Part shown: one piece after another, positions 47,236-58,647 of the stretch
Layout of the letters: every line of letters starts with the position of its first letter
Numbering within the stretch: the stretch's first letter is position 1
Assembly (NCBI GenBank): GCA_036023115.1
Contig: JAYKKT010000088.1
Location: 639,501 to 703,500 of the forward strand
Reading direction: 5' to 3'
DNA from: Brasenia schreberi
Taxonomy: Eukaryota > Streptophyta > Magnoliopsida > Nymphaeales > Cabombaceae
DNA: 64,000 nucleotides
Position numbers and translations under genes: made by a program
Notes under the pieces: model-generated
Told to the model about the DNA's origin: nothing
Databases searched by the model: none
What the model saw: the letters and a program-made list of their open reading frames with translations, nothing else

Positions 47236-50049
47236 ATGGACGGAGTTTACGGCTGCAACTTTACGACGGGAGAATTGGACACCCAGAGGTACGCCAGCCC
47301 TCTGCCAGCCATTGGCGTCTACATAACCTGGGCTTCACTTGTGTGCTGTATAATGTTAGCCTCCGATATCTATGTTGGCTTCACACGGGAGCGCTTTTTT
47401 CCTTTCAAACAACGGTTCGCTTGCAGATGGTTCAATATCAATGCCATTACCACAACCCTTCTCTCCATCGCAACCAAACTGCCTGTTGATCTCAACACAC
47501 CCATGCCCAGCCCGCACGACCAGCTCACGAAGCTCAGTGGAACCGTCATGTTATCCCTCTCTATGGCCTTCTTTCTCCCATCTTTCAGCCAGATGGGCGG
47601 TGAAGATATGTTATCCAACGTAGGTGCTCTGGTGGTTTTGGTGTTGACAGTGGTTGTCAATATTTGCATCCAAATGGGAACCGGAGTTATCTATGCTTTC
47701 AGGATTGAACACATCCTTGTAGTGTGTTTGACCTTGTCCATGCTTGTAAATGTGATCAATGCTGCAATATGCAGTAGAGATATCAGTAAAGACTTAAAGC
47801 AAAAGCTTGATGACAAGTTTGGAAGTTTTGAGAAGAGTTATAAAATTCCCATTACGGCACCACCAGTATTCGTCCACGACGTTCGAAGGACTGTGGCATT
47901 GTGCAAAGAATCGATCCCTAAACGTCTGTTTACCCATTATGCTAGACAAGCAGCAGATGTGGACTATACAATGATCCGGTCGGCAAATGGGAGTGCGGCT
48001 GGAGTCCTCTCACTCTTGCTTGTTTTGGTTTTCATTGAATCAGAAATCAGAGCATTTGTGTCGTCGCTTGTAGCTGGAGAGGGAAGAATGATGGTAGGCG
48101 GTATAATACGCTTCTGCGGTGGGGACTCTGATTACAAATGGTCTACCTGGGCAGTGATGATCTCGCAAAATATTTTCATTCTTGTGATGGCCATTCCCCT
48201 GACCTTCCGGTGGTTCCATGGCATGAAGGGCGTCACGCAACCCGAGAAGGAGATAAGGAAGTGTGGGAGCATCTTCAAAATCGAATTATCGAGGCTTCGA
48301 GCTTCTTACGAGACCCTAGGTGAAATTCAAATGGGTCGTCTAGGAATAATCTTGAGATCAATAGTGACTACCCCCTTCGTTTACTTGCAAGTGGTAGCAT
48401 CCTTGATCAGCAGAGCTGTAAGTCGAACATCTTTTGCTCCCTTCTGCTTGTTTCAACGGTTGCGGCATCGCGAACAACTAAATGGAAACCAACTGTACAA
48501 CCTAGGATACAACTTGGCTTCATTCGTGGTGCGTCTTGATGACGACGGGGAAGATTTTCATGATTGGATGTACCAAAAGTGCATCAATGCGGCTGTTGAT
48601 GAGATGGACGCACTGACCAGAGTAGCCGGTGTGGGTTCACAACATTTGGTAGATGTCGCCCCCTTGAAGAACTTTCTATGCGTTCCTGGCTATGACAACA
48701 CAGCTTCCAGCCTCTTTCTTGACAAGAAGAACGACCTTTGGGAGACAGTGGTGTACTTCCTTGACAAGCATGACCAAACAGGCTGCCGCCTGCAACTATC
48801 ATCGCTTGCTTTTGTTATTCGTCAACTCTGCGACGGCCAACAACTCTCCAACGGCCAACCAGAGGCGTTGGAGCAGTTTGTGCGCACTTTTCAAGTTCTT
48901 CAGCCCCTTCTTCGTCACATTGACCAGTATGGGTTCGATGCTAATCGGGAATCTTCGTGGGAGGCAGCCGATTGGTTTTTGAAAGAGGCACTTGACGGTC
49001 TTCCCAATTTACAGGAATTTCTTCCTGATCTTATCCAACGAAATCTAGATTCTGTGTCTACTCCTCACCATCGCTATTTTCACGCAGTGGCATTCTATTG
49101 TGAACGTTTTGTTGCTTGTGAGTACTTGTCTCGCTACGAGTCCCCGAAAGAGGTGGCCTTTACGCCCTCTACATCCGTTGAACAAACTATTGAAGAAGCC
49201 TCTCGAATTGTAGCCGGCACCCTCAGTAAGATCTTCATCACAATAACAAATTCCTTTCCCCCAATCGAGAAAGAACAGTACAATCAGGCGGTGTACGAGG
49301 CAAACACAAACTTCTTTTACCACCTCGACCACCTTAAAGAGCCTCTATCCCCTATACTTTTCTGGATACGTCCCCATTTAGATGAGCTCCACAGTAAGCT
49401 TGTGTCCCGGAAAGACTCAAAACGGACCCTTGAAGCGCGAATGTGTAGAAATCCATACTCAGTATATAAAATCTTTCCGGATGATTTATATAAGAACGGT
49501 AAGTGCGTCGACCTGTTTCTGGTTGGTGCTCTTTACGTCACGTATAGGCTCACAGCTCTGTGTAAAGACCCTACAGCAGACGCAGCAACGGCGCGAGAGC
49601 ATGTCGTCCACCTCGCACCCTATCGTAGGCTCATCCGCTTCATGCTCAGGTTCAAGGAAGTCAATGCGTTTCACGGCAACCACCCTCACATGATGGGAGC
49701 AGACCTTCTATGGAATATGCTGATCCGTTTTGATGATGGTGAGTGCGCTCCTCCTGATTTCGAACCTCCCGATACCCCTGAACGCCTTATTCTGAGAAAC
49801 CTTCAGTATTTGGTGAAGTCTACCAAGTCAAACATGGCCGCCCTTAATGTTCAAGCACTGAAAGTCGTCGATGAGGTGCTGCGTCACATTTACGACGAGA
49901 TCATGGAGATCATGAGACGCCATCCTTCTCTGTCCATCAGAGAGCTGGTGGACCTTTTGAAGCAGGAAGCATGGTTTTTCGTGTATTATTTATTCGACTC
50001 GTGGCTCAAGGAAACGATGAATGGGCGATCCTCGCGCGGCGTTAAATAG
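47236..50049 (+). CDS. Large multi-pass membrane protein, family copy F (intact)
   Basis: 937 residues from the ATG at 47236. This copy decides the start for the family: relative to D it lacks one base at about 47215 (GATCAAG for GATCGAAG), so the upstream leader frame closes at 47224 and cannot join the main frame, while everything from MDGVYGC onwards is open. Membrane segments and the soluble half are as in A. It shares with D the seven-residue insertion near residue 530 and the thirteen-residue shortening near 732; the stretch from about 49000 to 49830 is nearly identical to D. The last 75 residues differ from those of A, D and G (MAALNVQALKVVDEVLRHIYDE), so F keeps what may be the older C-terminal type of this subgroup. 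Function unknown. The LTR element starts 134 bp after the stop. Confidence 0.85.
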   Translation: MDGVYGCNFTTGELDTQRYASPLPAIGVYITWASLVCCIMLASDIYVGFTRERFFPFKQRFACRWFNINAITTTLLSIATKLPVDLNTPMPSPHDQLTKLSGTVMLSLSMAFFLPSFSQMGGEDMLSNVGALVVLVLTVVVNICIQMGTGVIYAFRIEHILVVCLTLSMLVNVINAAICSRDISKDLKQKLDDKFGSFEKSYKIPITAPPVFVHDVRRTVALCKESIPKRLFTHYARQAADVDYTMIRSANGSAAGVLSLLLVLVFIESEIRAFVSSLVAGEGRMMVGGIIRFCGGDSDYKWSTWAVMISQNIFILVMAIPLTFRWFHGMKGVTQPEKEIRKCGSIFKIELSRLRASYETLGEIQMGRLGIILRSIVTTPFVYLQVVASLISRAVSRTSFAPFCLFQRLRHREQLNGNQLYNLGYNLASFVVRLDDDGEDFHDWMYQKCINAAVDEMDALTRVAGVGSQHLVDVAPLKNFLCVPGYDNTASSLFLDKKNDLWETVVYFLDKHDQTGCRLQLSSLAFVIRQLCDGQQLSNGQPEALEQFVRTFQVLQPLLRHIDQYGFDANRESSWEAADWFLKEALDGLPNLQEFLPDLIQRNLDSVSTPHHRYFHAVAFYCERFVACEYLSRYESPKEVAFTPSTSVEQTIEEASRIVAGTLSKIFITITNSFPPIEKEQYNQAVYEANTNFFYHLDHLKEPLSPILFWIRPHLDELHSKLVSRKDSKRTLEARMCRNPYSVYKIFPDDLYKNGKCVDLFLVGALYVTYRLTALCKDPTADAATAREHVVHLAPYRRLIRFMLRFKEVNAFHGNHPHMMGADLLWNMLIRFDDGECAPPDFEPPDTPERLILRNLQYLVKSTKSNMAALNVQALKVVDEVLRHIYDEIMEIMRRHPSLSIRELVDLLKQEAWFFVYYLFDSWLKETMNGRSSRGVK

Positions 50050-50278
50050 TGTCACCAAAACCAGCTGTGCAGCTCCCACTTCAGCGCGCCAGGGTCGAGG
50101 GTGTGGCGTGCCGAACTGCTCCTTGGTTGGTTTAAGTTCCGGTTATTTTGTGCGATGGTTTATGCATTGCGTTACGGGTCTAGTGTAACGGTAAATTATT
50201 TGCTGTTATTTTTGTTTCTAAGTAAAACCCTTAACACTCATGTGGCATGTTGGGGTGGTGCACTCCTTTTTCGTTATG

Positions 50279-50284
50279 AATAAA
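50279..50284 (+). terminator. Candidate poly(A) signal AATAAA from the LTR
   Basis: 230 bp after the stop of gene F, at the same LTR position as at genes A and D. Confidence 0.45.
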
Positions 50285-51710
50285 GACGGTACGCTTTGAA
50301 ATGATTTTTGTGTTAAAGTGCCTTTCTCTTAAGTGATTTTTGAGCTAAGTGGGGTGAGTTAAACGGGTGTCTTTGCTTACATTGCCTTCAAAGAATCTAT
50401 GCATTTGCTTTCACATTGCATCTTTGCCTTTACCGTTTAAGTGAGTGAGTTTTTTAGTGCCCAAGACTTCGGCAAGCTTGACACTCGAGAGAGGAACTAT
50501 CACACACCGTTTTGAGAGTCGGTGACAAATTATAACACTTAGCTGAAATCTGCTAAGGTTTGCTTGCCCCGAGGTCAAGCGGCGGTACTGGGAGAGCCTG
50601 TCAATGCGATTGGCGACGGATTTGTCGTGACAAAAGTGGTATTCAAGCAAGTTTGATCCTACCTCAAAGTCATTAAGCTTAGCTGCGATAGATCCCAATT
50701 CTTGAAGTTGCCCTGCACCATTTCTAGAACTTCTGCTCACGAAATGTTGAACGAAAATCGGGTAAAGAAGAATGGATGGGAATGCTATCAAACCGTTGCT
50801 CATGTACCAACATTTTCATCACTTAGAGAAATGAAGGTTGTTGTCGTTTTCATATTACCTAGAGGGAACACTATGGTCATGTAGAGGCTGGAAGCCCCGA
50901 GGCGCATGGAATGACCTTCTCGGTGGGCTATCGATATGGGTCATATTACCCTACTAAGAGAATAATATCTGGATGTCTAGTGTAACTCTTTGACGGGTGC
51001 ATTATGGTGAAAGAGATTGAAATGGAGGATTGGAAGATCATTTGAGGGCATGTCGTTCTTTTAAGTTAACCCCCACTTTTTAACCGTTCCTTGCAAAGGC
51101 AAGATGGTGCACCCAAGTGGTCTTATATGTGCGAAGTGGGTGCACACAAAGCTAAATGTCCCATTTTGGTCCGACGTTTGTGGCTACTTCGGTGATTCAT
51201 AGTGCCACCATCCAGCGCCCAACATGAAGGAAGTGATCTCCAAGACAGGTGAAGACCCTCATGTGGCGCCAGGTTTAATCACATAATGTCGGCATATATC
51301 ACTTTCGGTTTCAAGTTCCAAACGATGTCCAATGAGGCATGGCCCATGCGGCTCCCAATTCCATTACATGCCACACGTTGTGCCCGGTTTCTAGTTCCGG
51401 CGATGTCCGATGAGGTAGGACTCATGCATTGTCAGGTTCCATTCCATACCGGCACCATATGTTGCGCTCGGTTCTGAGTGCAGAAGATGTTCGATGAGGT
51501 AGGTCTAATGCGACACACTAAGTTAAAGTTCACCGGTTGCCATAAAGACCGCGCAATCATGCCACTTTTGTTCAAAATCGCAAATAAAGATGCTCTTGAC
51601 CCAAGACTTTGATGGGCAGTGCTAAGGGAGGCTTTCTCATGACAAGCGAGGAGTACTCCTACCATCGTTAGTATCCCGATTACCTCAGACAGACAGGGTG
51701 CCATCAAGGA

Positions 51711-52326
51711 GATTGTGAACATGCTAAACATGATTTAGCAACGTAGGAAGGGAAACGTGTGGTTACACGCAAGCCGTTATCACGTAGTGGCCAACATTGT
51801 TGTAAGCATGAAAGGTAGTGTCCCATGGGTTGGAAGGACTGTCCACATGTACAAACAGATGGGGTGTCGACAACGGGGATACAAAATGCCTTGGTGAGTT
51901 GAAGGAAATCAAAAAGGCTGCCATGAACTCGATGCAGGGTGAAGTCAAGACATTGTCGAGGACGTCAATGGATTTTGGTGGAAGAGAATGTAATGGTGAA
52001 CTGTTTGCCGACATTTGTAAGATTGCGAATGTGCTAAACATGATTTAGCAACGCAAGAAGGAAAACATGTAGTTGCGCATAAGCTATTATCACGTGGTGG
52101 CCGACGTTGTCTCAATTTTGAAAGGTAGTGTCCCACGGGTTGGAAGGAGCGTATACAGGCATAAACAGATGGAGTGTCGACAACGGGGATGAAGGATGCC
52201 TCGGTGAGTTGAAGCAAATCAAAAGGGTTGCCATGAACTCAAGTAGGGGTGAAATAAAGACATTGTCGAGGACGTCAATGGATTTCGGTGGTAGAGAATG
52301 TAACGGTGAATTGTTTGCTGACATTT
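51711..52326 (+). repeat. 310-bp tandem duplication at the end of the element F interior
   Basis: 51711-52020 and 52021-52326 both start GATTG(T/C)GAA and hold GCTAAACATGATTTAGCAAC. The first unit runs through a purine tract into the first bases of an LTR (TGTAATGGTGAACTG at about 51991), so the duplication took in the tract and the LTR edge. Confidence 0.8.
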
Positions 52327-52766
52327 TTGCTTCTAAGTCAAATCTTCTATGAGGGAAGAACCTCAAACACCCATGTAGCACGTTGGGGTTGTGCACTCAT
52401 TTTTCGCTATCAATAAAGACGTTACGTTTTGAAATGGTTTTTGTATGTCAAGTGCCTTCTCTTAAGTGATTTTGGAGCTAACTGGGGTGAGTTAAACAGG
52501 TGCCTTTGCTTCTATTGCCTTCAAAGAATCCATGTATTTGCTTTCACATTGCCTCTTTGCCTTTGTCGTTTTAGTGAGTGAGTCTCTGTGTGCTCAAGAA
52601 TTCGGTAAGCTTAACACATGGGAGAGGGACTATCACGCATCGTTTTGAGAGTCAGTAGCCAATTACAACACTTAAGTAAAATCCAATAAGGCTTGCTTGG
52701 CCCCGAGGCCAGACGGCGGTTCCAGGAGAGCCTGTCAGTTCGCCTGGTGACGGTTTCCCCATGACA

Positions 52767-53242
52767 CTAGTATGAATCCGTGTAATAAGCATGTAATAGA
52801 AGGTGGGTGTGTATGGAGATTGATTCCGAACGTAGGATGTGTGGGGCCGGAGGATGGACAGGCGGTAGCCAGGCGGGGTAGAATTTAGCTAAACCAGGGT
52901 GGTTCCCATTACACCACCGAGACCTCGTGCGGTTGGCTGTTGTCTCCCAGGACAGCTGGCGGAGTCTAGTAACTCTGCCCGGTTGACAACTAATAGGCAT
53001 ATGTATGTCGAAAATTTCATGTGTCTCGACTAGTACTCGTAATAAAAGGTCTTTTGTACCAACTTGAGCATTTAGCACAAGTCAAATTGTAGTTTGAGTT
53101 AAATTTATCAAGGGGGACCTAATTAAGCTTTTGATTTGTTCTTTCTTGAATCAAACGCCATGTAGGAGGAAGCTAGGAGCATCAATGTATCCGGGACGTC
53201 TCAAGCCTCACATCACCATGCCACTTATGGCTCCCCACCAAG
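52767..53242 (+). other. Duplicated 3' flank of the gene F unit
   Basis: Matches 9433-9910 and 33766-34260, then stops at about 53263 (after CGCTATGAAGAT), where the DUF4283-like relic begins. The rest of the flank present behind A and D is missing here. Confidence 0.65.
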
Positions 53243-53595
53243 CTAAAACACGCTATGAAGATAGGCATCCAGGTAAAACCATTTTGTTCCTACCGTCTTC
53301 ATTGTTTTTTCTTTATTGAAATAGAGTTGATAGGGCCTCTCCCCGATTTCTTCAACATGGAACCCCTTGGTTTTATTCCAGATGCTATTTAGGGGAGCCC
53401 GTAACCAAGACTGATAGACCATTTTGTTGTGATTTGTTTCCCTAATAGACTTCTGGAGCAATCCCTAAGTGCGTCGGAGATATCATCTTCTTCATAAATG
53501 ATAAGGAAACTCATCATGTATAGCATTTGGTGCACCTTAGGGTTGTCTCTCTCATCATCTCTAGAATAAGTTATTTCAAGTATGGTACAGCTCAT
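53243..53595 (-). pseudogene. DUF4283-like gag/LINE ORF1 fragment
   Basis: Minus strand: SLLGKQITTKW in one frame, then IWNKTKGFHVEEIGERPYQL and YFNKEKTM in another, as in plant DUF4283 proteins. It duplicates 26640-26925 but lacks the 19-bp deletion seen there. Non-functional relic. Confidence 0.5.
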
Positions 53596-54888
53596 GTCTC
53601 AGTTCTTCTCCTATAAGCCATTATCGACAGGAACCGCCCTATGCCACTATAGCAATTTCTTTCTCGATCAAAACTGACAAATGATAGTGCCTTCAAAACC
53701 CCTCACCACACTTTCCCATAAAATTTGATTCACTTTGTTCAATTGCTAGATGGAAAAGACTAATTTTTCCCCTAATCTCTTATGAACTCCTTATGTTTTT
53801 TTATCTCAATTATTAATCTTTGATCGAATAATTGAGATTCATAAGGATATGGAAACATATAATTCATTATATGTACATGTGTATGCATGTATTTATGGAA
53901 CACAATATGTACATACGTATGCATGTATTTATGGAACACAACTTGGATGCACCATGCATTGATTATCCATGCACTGCTACACAAAATCTATACCATCATA
54001 TCAAAGAGATTGAATGATTAAAGTTCAAATTTTAAAAGCAAAAAGATATTTTTTGAAGTTAATAAAAAATATATTTTTACATTTACTTTTTTAACGTTTG
54101 AATATTAATCATCTGATCTATTTAATTCGATGGTCCAGAATTGGTGCACTAGTGCATTAATGATGCATGGTGCGCCGAATACCAATTCCAAAGATACACA
54201 ATACTCCGACGCACCCATGTTGGAGCCGCAGTCAAGTTGACTTGTACTATCCAACCTGACGAGGCCAGGTTTGGGTTAAAGAAAATGACACGAAGAAAAA
54301 TGGGTCGGGCATGATTGGCTTGCTTTTGACCAAGATATGAAGTGACCTGACTTGAACTCGGCCCATTTACTGTTCCTTGTGACCATGTTATTTGCTTATT
54401 CTAATGCTTGATCTTGTAGCTACAACGCCCTTGATAGCATCGTGGATAAATTATTCTTATCGCCTTAAATAAGGGGAAATGATTGGTAATGTGGACAAGA
54501 GAATTTCCACGGCTTGCTTGATTTTTCAATTCAAATTTAAGCACATGTTTTCTTAAATTATTTTAATTGTTTTAAATAAGAGAAAATCGTGGGCAAGGGG
54601 AGATAAGAGAATCATATATTCCTCAACATTTGGTTCTCTTCCTTTCCCTCTTTTGAAGCGTCCATCCTTTAGTTTCTCACACATTCTTATCAAAGCTTCA
54701 CGTGATTCTTAAGTATCACAGTATTATCTACATATTCAAACCATCTGTGTTGTAATGTTATCTTCTTACTTGTAACCGATGTATGAAGGGTGGGAATCCA
54801 TTATATAACAGCAGTTAAAACTACTCATCTTAGAGATATTAGCAACAGATTGTGTTCTCCATCTGACTACTTATTCAGTGTACTTCAA
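53596..54888. other. Mosaic spacer before HCF107 copy H3
   Basis: 53860-53950 holds a short tandem repeat (GTATGCATGTATTTATGGAA twice). 54236-54366 matches 28136-28263, 54370-54610 matches 3235-3480, and 54626-54888 matches the HCF107 intron (595-867 of H1) with small deletions, including the end of the RTE relic. No gene. Confidence 0.6.
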
Positions 54889-55063
54889 GCATGGGGCGTT
54901 CTAGAGCAGAGGGCTGGGAATCTAACCGCTGCAAGGAGATTATTTAGATCCTCTCTGAACATAAATTTGCAGAGTTACGTTACATGGATGACATGGGCAT
55001 CTCTAGAAGAGCAACAAGGAAATTCAGTACGTGCAGATGAAATCAGAAATCTACTTTCAGCAG
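54889..55063 (+). pseudogene. HCF107 fragment H3, forward exon
   Basis: Matches H1 868-1044 (AWGVLEQRAGNLTAARRL), with the same two-base deletion near the end as H2. The intron acceptor is also lost: TTCAG is TTCAA at 54884-54888. The upstream exon seen at H2 is absent. Confidence 0.85.
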
Positions 55064-55130
55064 GTAAAAAATATTTTTTATTATTATTATCCAAACCATC
55101 TAAAAACAATAAAACTGTTTATATGTAGAT

Positions 55131-55132
55131 TG

Positions 55133-55197
<65 letters not shown>

Positions 55198-55202
55198 ATC
55201 TA

Positions 55203-55249
<47 letters not shown>

Positions 55250-55258
55250 AGAGAGAGA
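55131..55258. repeat. Compound (TC)n/(TA)n/(GA)n microsatellite
   Basis: A CT run, then TA runs with a short TCTA part, then a GA run. The CT part corresponds to the inverted (GA)n of H1; the TA and GA parts are found only at H3. Confidence 0.95.
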
Positions 55259-55391
55259 GAGAGGAGGGGGGGTCCGTGTGACTGTCAGTACCCCTTTTCC
55301 AAGTAGACCAACACCTTGAGCGTAAAGCATTTTCCTTCCAGGGTCAATGTTGTCTATTTGAGACAGAATTACAAATTTCTGGTGCTCCTTA

Positions 55392-55769
55392 TCACCGCGC
55401 TGATGCAGTAGAGTAGTTACTTGTTGCTCTCCATATCCTTCTAGGCGACCTACGGATCTCCTTGGGTTGAGAGGGTTCCAGTGAAACCTCTAATTGTGAA
55501 TCATCGTAGAGAGTTTGTCTCTGACAAACGAGTCCAGATCGAAATCCTTCCACGCTTCATCGCCATCGCCATTGTTGCCGGCGATCTGACTGAATGGAAT
55601 GTTGACCGTCCCTTCTGAATTCCTGCTAGTCTCTCTCTTTATCATGCCACTGATAGCCTCCTGGCTCATTGAAGGGTTATCCTTTAGATTTAGCAACTTC
55701 TTTATGCTGTCTACTGCAGGATCAATCATGTGAAGGAAGCCCATTACCCATGAAGCATCGTCCACAATC
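55392..55769 (-). pseudogene. HCF107 last exon, inverted (H3)
   Basis: Same inverted exon, same breakpoint (CCACAATC joined to TTAGAAAGTAG at 55769/55770) and same one-base deletion as H2 (24986-25363). H2 and H3 therefore derive from one inverted ancestor. Confidence 0.85.
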
Positions 55770-56560
55770 TTAGAAAGTAGACCTCTTTTCTCTAATAACA
55801 TTTTATATAATATATATATCAGACAAATGAAAAGAAAAAGAAAAGGGAGTAACTAAATTTAAAGAGGAGAAAGAGAGGAAGCTTAATGATTTAAGAACCT
55901 AAACAATAGCTGGTCTGTGTGGTCCGAAGAGCGTCCTCTCAGCTTTTTCTCTGCATTTGCTGTAACAGCATAGCGTGGTTCTACGGTGTCCTCCTTAAGG
56001 ATGTTAATGGGGAGAGACTCTGGCTCTTCGTGAGGATCTATTTTTTTTATCAAGACGAATTTGAAGAATAAAAATGGGATAAAAACGAAGACAGAGAATA
56101 AGAAAATCTTCAATCGGAATTGGGATGGGAATGGGATAAGGGATCGCTACATTGCAAACCCGGTTCTAATTTTTTTTATAATTGATTCTACAAAATTAGC
56201 AGCATCTAAAAATAAATAAATAAGTATTATTTTTTTCTTAATTCATCCTACTGGTGCAGCCAGTGGGACTTGGCTTTGTGTTGGTGGTATTTGCATACCA
56301 TATCTTAGGGAGCGACCTATAATATCCCCACCACCACCACACACAGAAATGATTTGGTTTCTTCGTTGAATAAAAGTTGTGGACGAAGATTATGATGCCA
56401 AGAAAATTAGGTGTGTGGTAATGATGACGACAGTGCGACCAGTGGGACTACCGAGTGCTAAGCTTAAAGTAATCGCGGTTGCTCTCTTGTGTTCGTAGCT
56501 TTCTTGGAAGTCCAAATCCGCCGCCGCAGGGGGGTGGGGAGGGTTCCGAGAGGCAGCGTG
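55770..56560. other. Spacer after H3, shared with spacers after H1 and H2
   Basis: 55800-56240 matches 25461-25870 and 1960-2480. On the minus strand 55883-56113 is open (76 codons, containing EDTVEPRYAVTANAEKKLRG) and is the best preserved version of a segment found in all three spacers; I do not recognise it. 56520-56560 resembles 2930-2975. Confidence 0.5.
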
Positions 56561-58200
56561 TAGATGGCTTGGTTTTGTGTTGGTGGTATTTGCGTACCGT
56601 TCTGTTCATCGTCACCCGTGGTGAGAGATAGAGAGCCGCACGTGCCGCAGATTCATGCTTCTCCTCTGTGGCACGTGAGAGTTTCTCGTGTCTGCGAAAG
56701 GCAAAAGTGCGTTGGCGAGACGGTTAGGTTTGCTGCTTTGTGCAAAGCCATGTGGGCCCCACACATTGTCAACGTGAACATTCACGGGCATTTAGGCTGT
56801 CATTTGCCACTTCATTGAGCACGGTGTTGTTGCGTCCTCATGCGAACAACTTTGGTACACACCTCGAGACAACTTTGGTGCACACTTTTATCACGTGGAA
56901 GGCCTTATTCACTCGATCACACTCAAGTAAAATATGATAATTAAGCCAGCAAAGAGTGAAGAGCAAGATCGTCACACTCTTATTCAATCACTCTTGATTA
57001 CAACACTACACAAGAACACACACAAGGATTGCACCCACTCACTCGACCTTGACTCCCTTTTCACCAACCCTAGCTATTTAAAGTTCTCCTTAAGAACCAA
57101 GTAGAGACACACCCACTCGTCAAGCAGCACAATGAAAGGATCACAGGACCTTGAGGAACCATCTCCCTAGTGGCTTTTGTGCCCCTTTTATAGGTACCCT
57201 ATTGTCCCTTGCACCACACGCCAGTCGCGTGTTGTAACGGCCGCCTGGCGCCCCTACAGCTGCTCTTGTAACGACCAGCATTAGGCGCCAGCGCGTAATG
57301 CCTGTGCGCGAGCACTAGCGCCAGTTCGGCTCCCTCCTGCACCAGTTCACCTTCCAGCGTCAGGTGCCAGGGCACCTCCTTAGCATCCTGCAGGTAACGG
57401 CCACAACGCCTGCCTCTTCAGCTCCCGTTCTAGTATCCAACGTCAGGTGCGCCTCTTCAGCTTTCGGTTGTCACGGGAGCCTGCCACCACCATGCCTCTC
57501 CATCTTTCCCGTGGTTAATGGTCTGCCACGGGCGCCTACTATCGCAATGTCCTTTTGTCTTCTCGGGTAACGACTCTTGTCACGGATGCCTACCACAAGC
57601 ACCTCTTCAGGTTATAGGGGTGGTAACGGTTCAACTTCCCAACATTTGTTGTTGTGACAGACGCCTGCCACAGACACCCATTTAGCTTCTGCAACACCCA
57701 ACTCAAGGCTCCAACTACAGGGTGACCCCTCACCTGCCACTGTAACCATCCTAGCCACAGCTTCCGTTATGTCTGCGCTTGGCCTGCACCCGATTGGAAC
57801 CCGACCGACTCTACCTTATCACTGTGTCCCATTGGCTCAAGGCACCCTAGGCTAGACTCATTACTCGACTCGCCCAAACTTACATACACTTGTTCAAGCT
57901 TACAAGGGACCAAACTCATTCTCTATTAACACTAGTGACACTCACACACCCATGTACAACACATCATGCCACACACATGAGTGTCACTCATACACTCGTG
58001 TAGAACACATCATGTCACACACACGAGCTACATCTCACAAGGCTGGTATATGTACAAAACACCACACATGCCACCAAGTACTACCAAGAGGGGTTTATGC
58101 TCAACCCCATGAGCATAGTGAGTGCGCCTTTTCCTGAGCATCTCCTGGTACACATACTCTCTGAAGCTGTCAGATGAAGGATGTGCACAGACGCGCGCGC
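56561..58200. other. GC-richer block of unknown origin
   Basis: Higher in C than the rest of the window, especially 57160-57800, with recurring GCGCCAG, GTAACGG and CTGCCAC words. It looks like the LTR or leader of an unidentified retroelement, but I see no paired copy in the window. No open frame recognised. A 46-bp direct repeat (two units, 57935-57980 and 57981-58026) lies near its end. Confidence 0.4.
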
Positions 58201-58647
58201 CATGGGATTCTTGCGTGTGACAGAGGCAATGGTATGATGGTAATATTGTCATGATACGAGAAGAACGTGAAGAAACTTAAAAGATCCGTAAAAAGTAGAT
58301 AACACGCCGGATTAAGGGTCGCCTCTTAGACGTGGATCGATTCATCTTGGCTCATTTAAGTAGATAGTCATCCACCAAGTCGGGGGTGAATTTTGGACCT
58401 ACACATAATCTGACTCCAAATGTTTGCATATATGTGAAGATGGAGGCACCCGGTCCGGTCCAAGCCATCAAAAAGCAAACAGGTGAACATGATTGAACAT
58501 GTCGATGATAGATAGGATCTGACTTTTCATATATATATATATATATATATATTAGATAAGATTTACAAGAAGTCAAGATTAAGGCACTCGGGGTCCGGTT
58601 TAAGTCATTGAAAAAGCAAGTACGTGAGCATGATTGGGCATGTCAAT
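58201..58647. repeat. Copy of the repeat block at 25975-26440, joined to copy G
   Basis: Collinear with 25975-26440, with a shorter TA run (58530-58552). It ends in GTCAATGATA, where the next bases belong to the middle of the membrane-protein gene. Confidence 0.7.

Larger units (their letters stand above)
50184..52766 (+). mobile_element. Non-coding LTR element downstream of gene F
   Basis: 5' LTR 50184-50632, primer-site TGGTATTCAAGC at 50637-50648, 3' LTR 52299-52766. CTAG flanks both ends. The interior is longer than behind A and D because its last 310 bp are duplicated in tandem (51711-52326). Non-coding; the same insertion event as at A and D. Confidence 0.8.
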
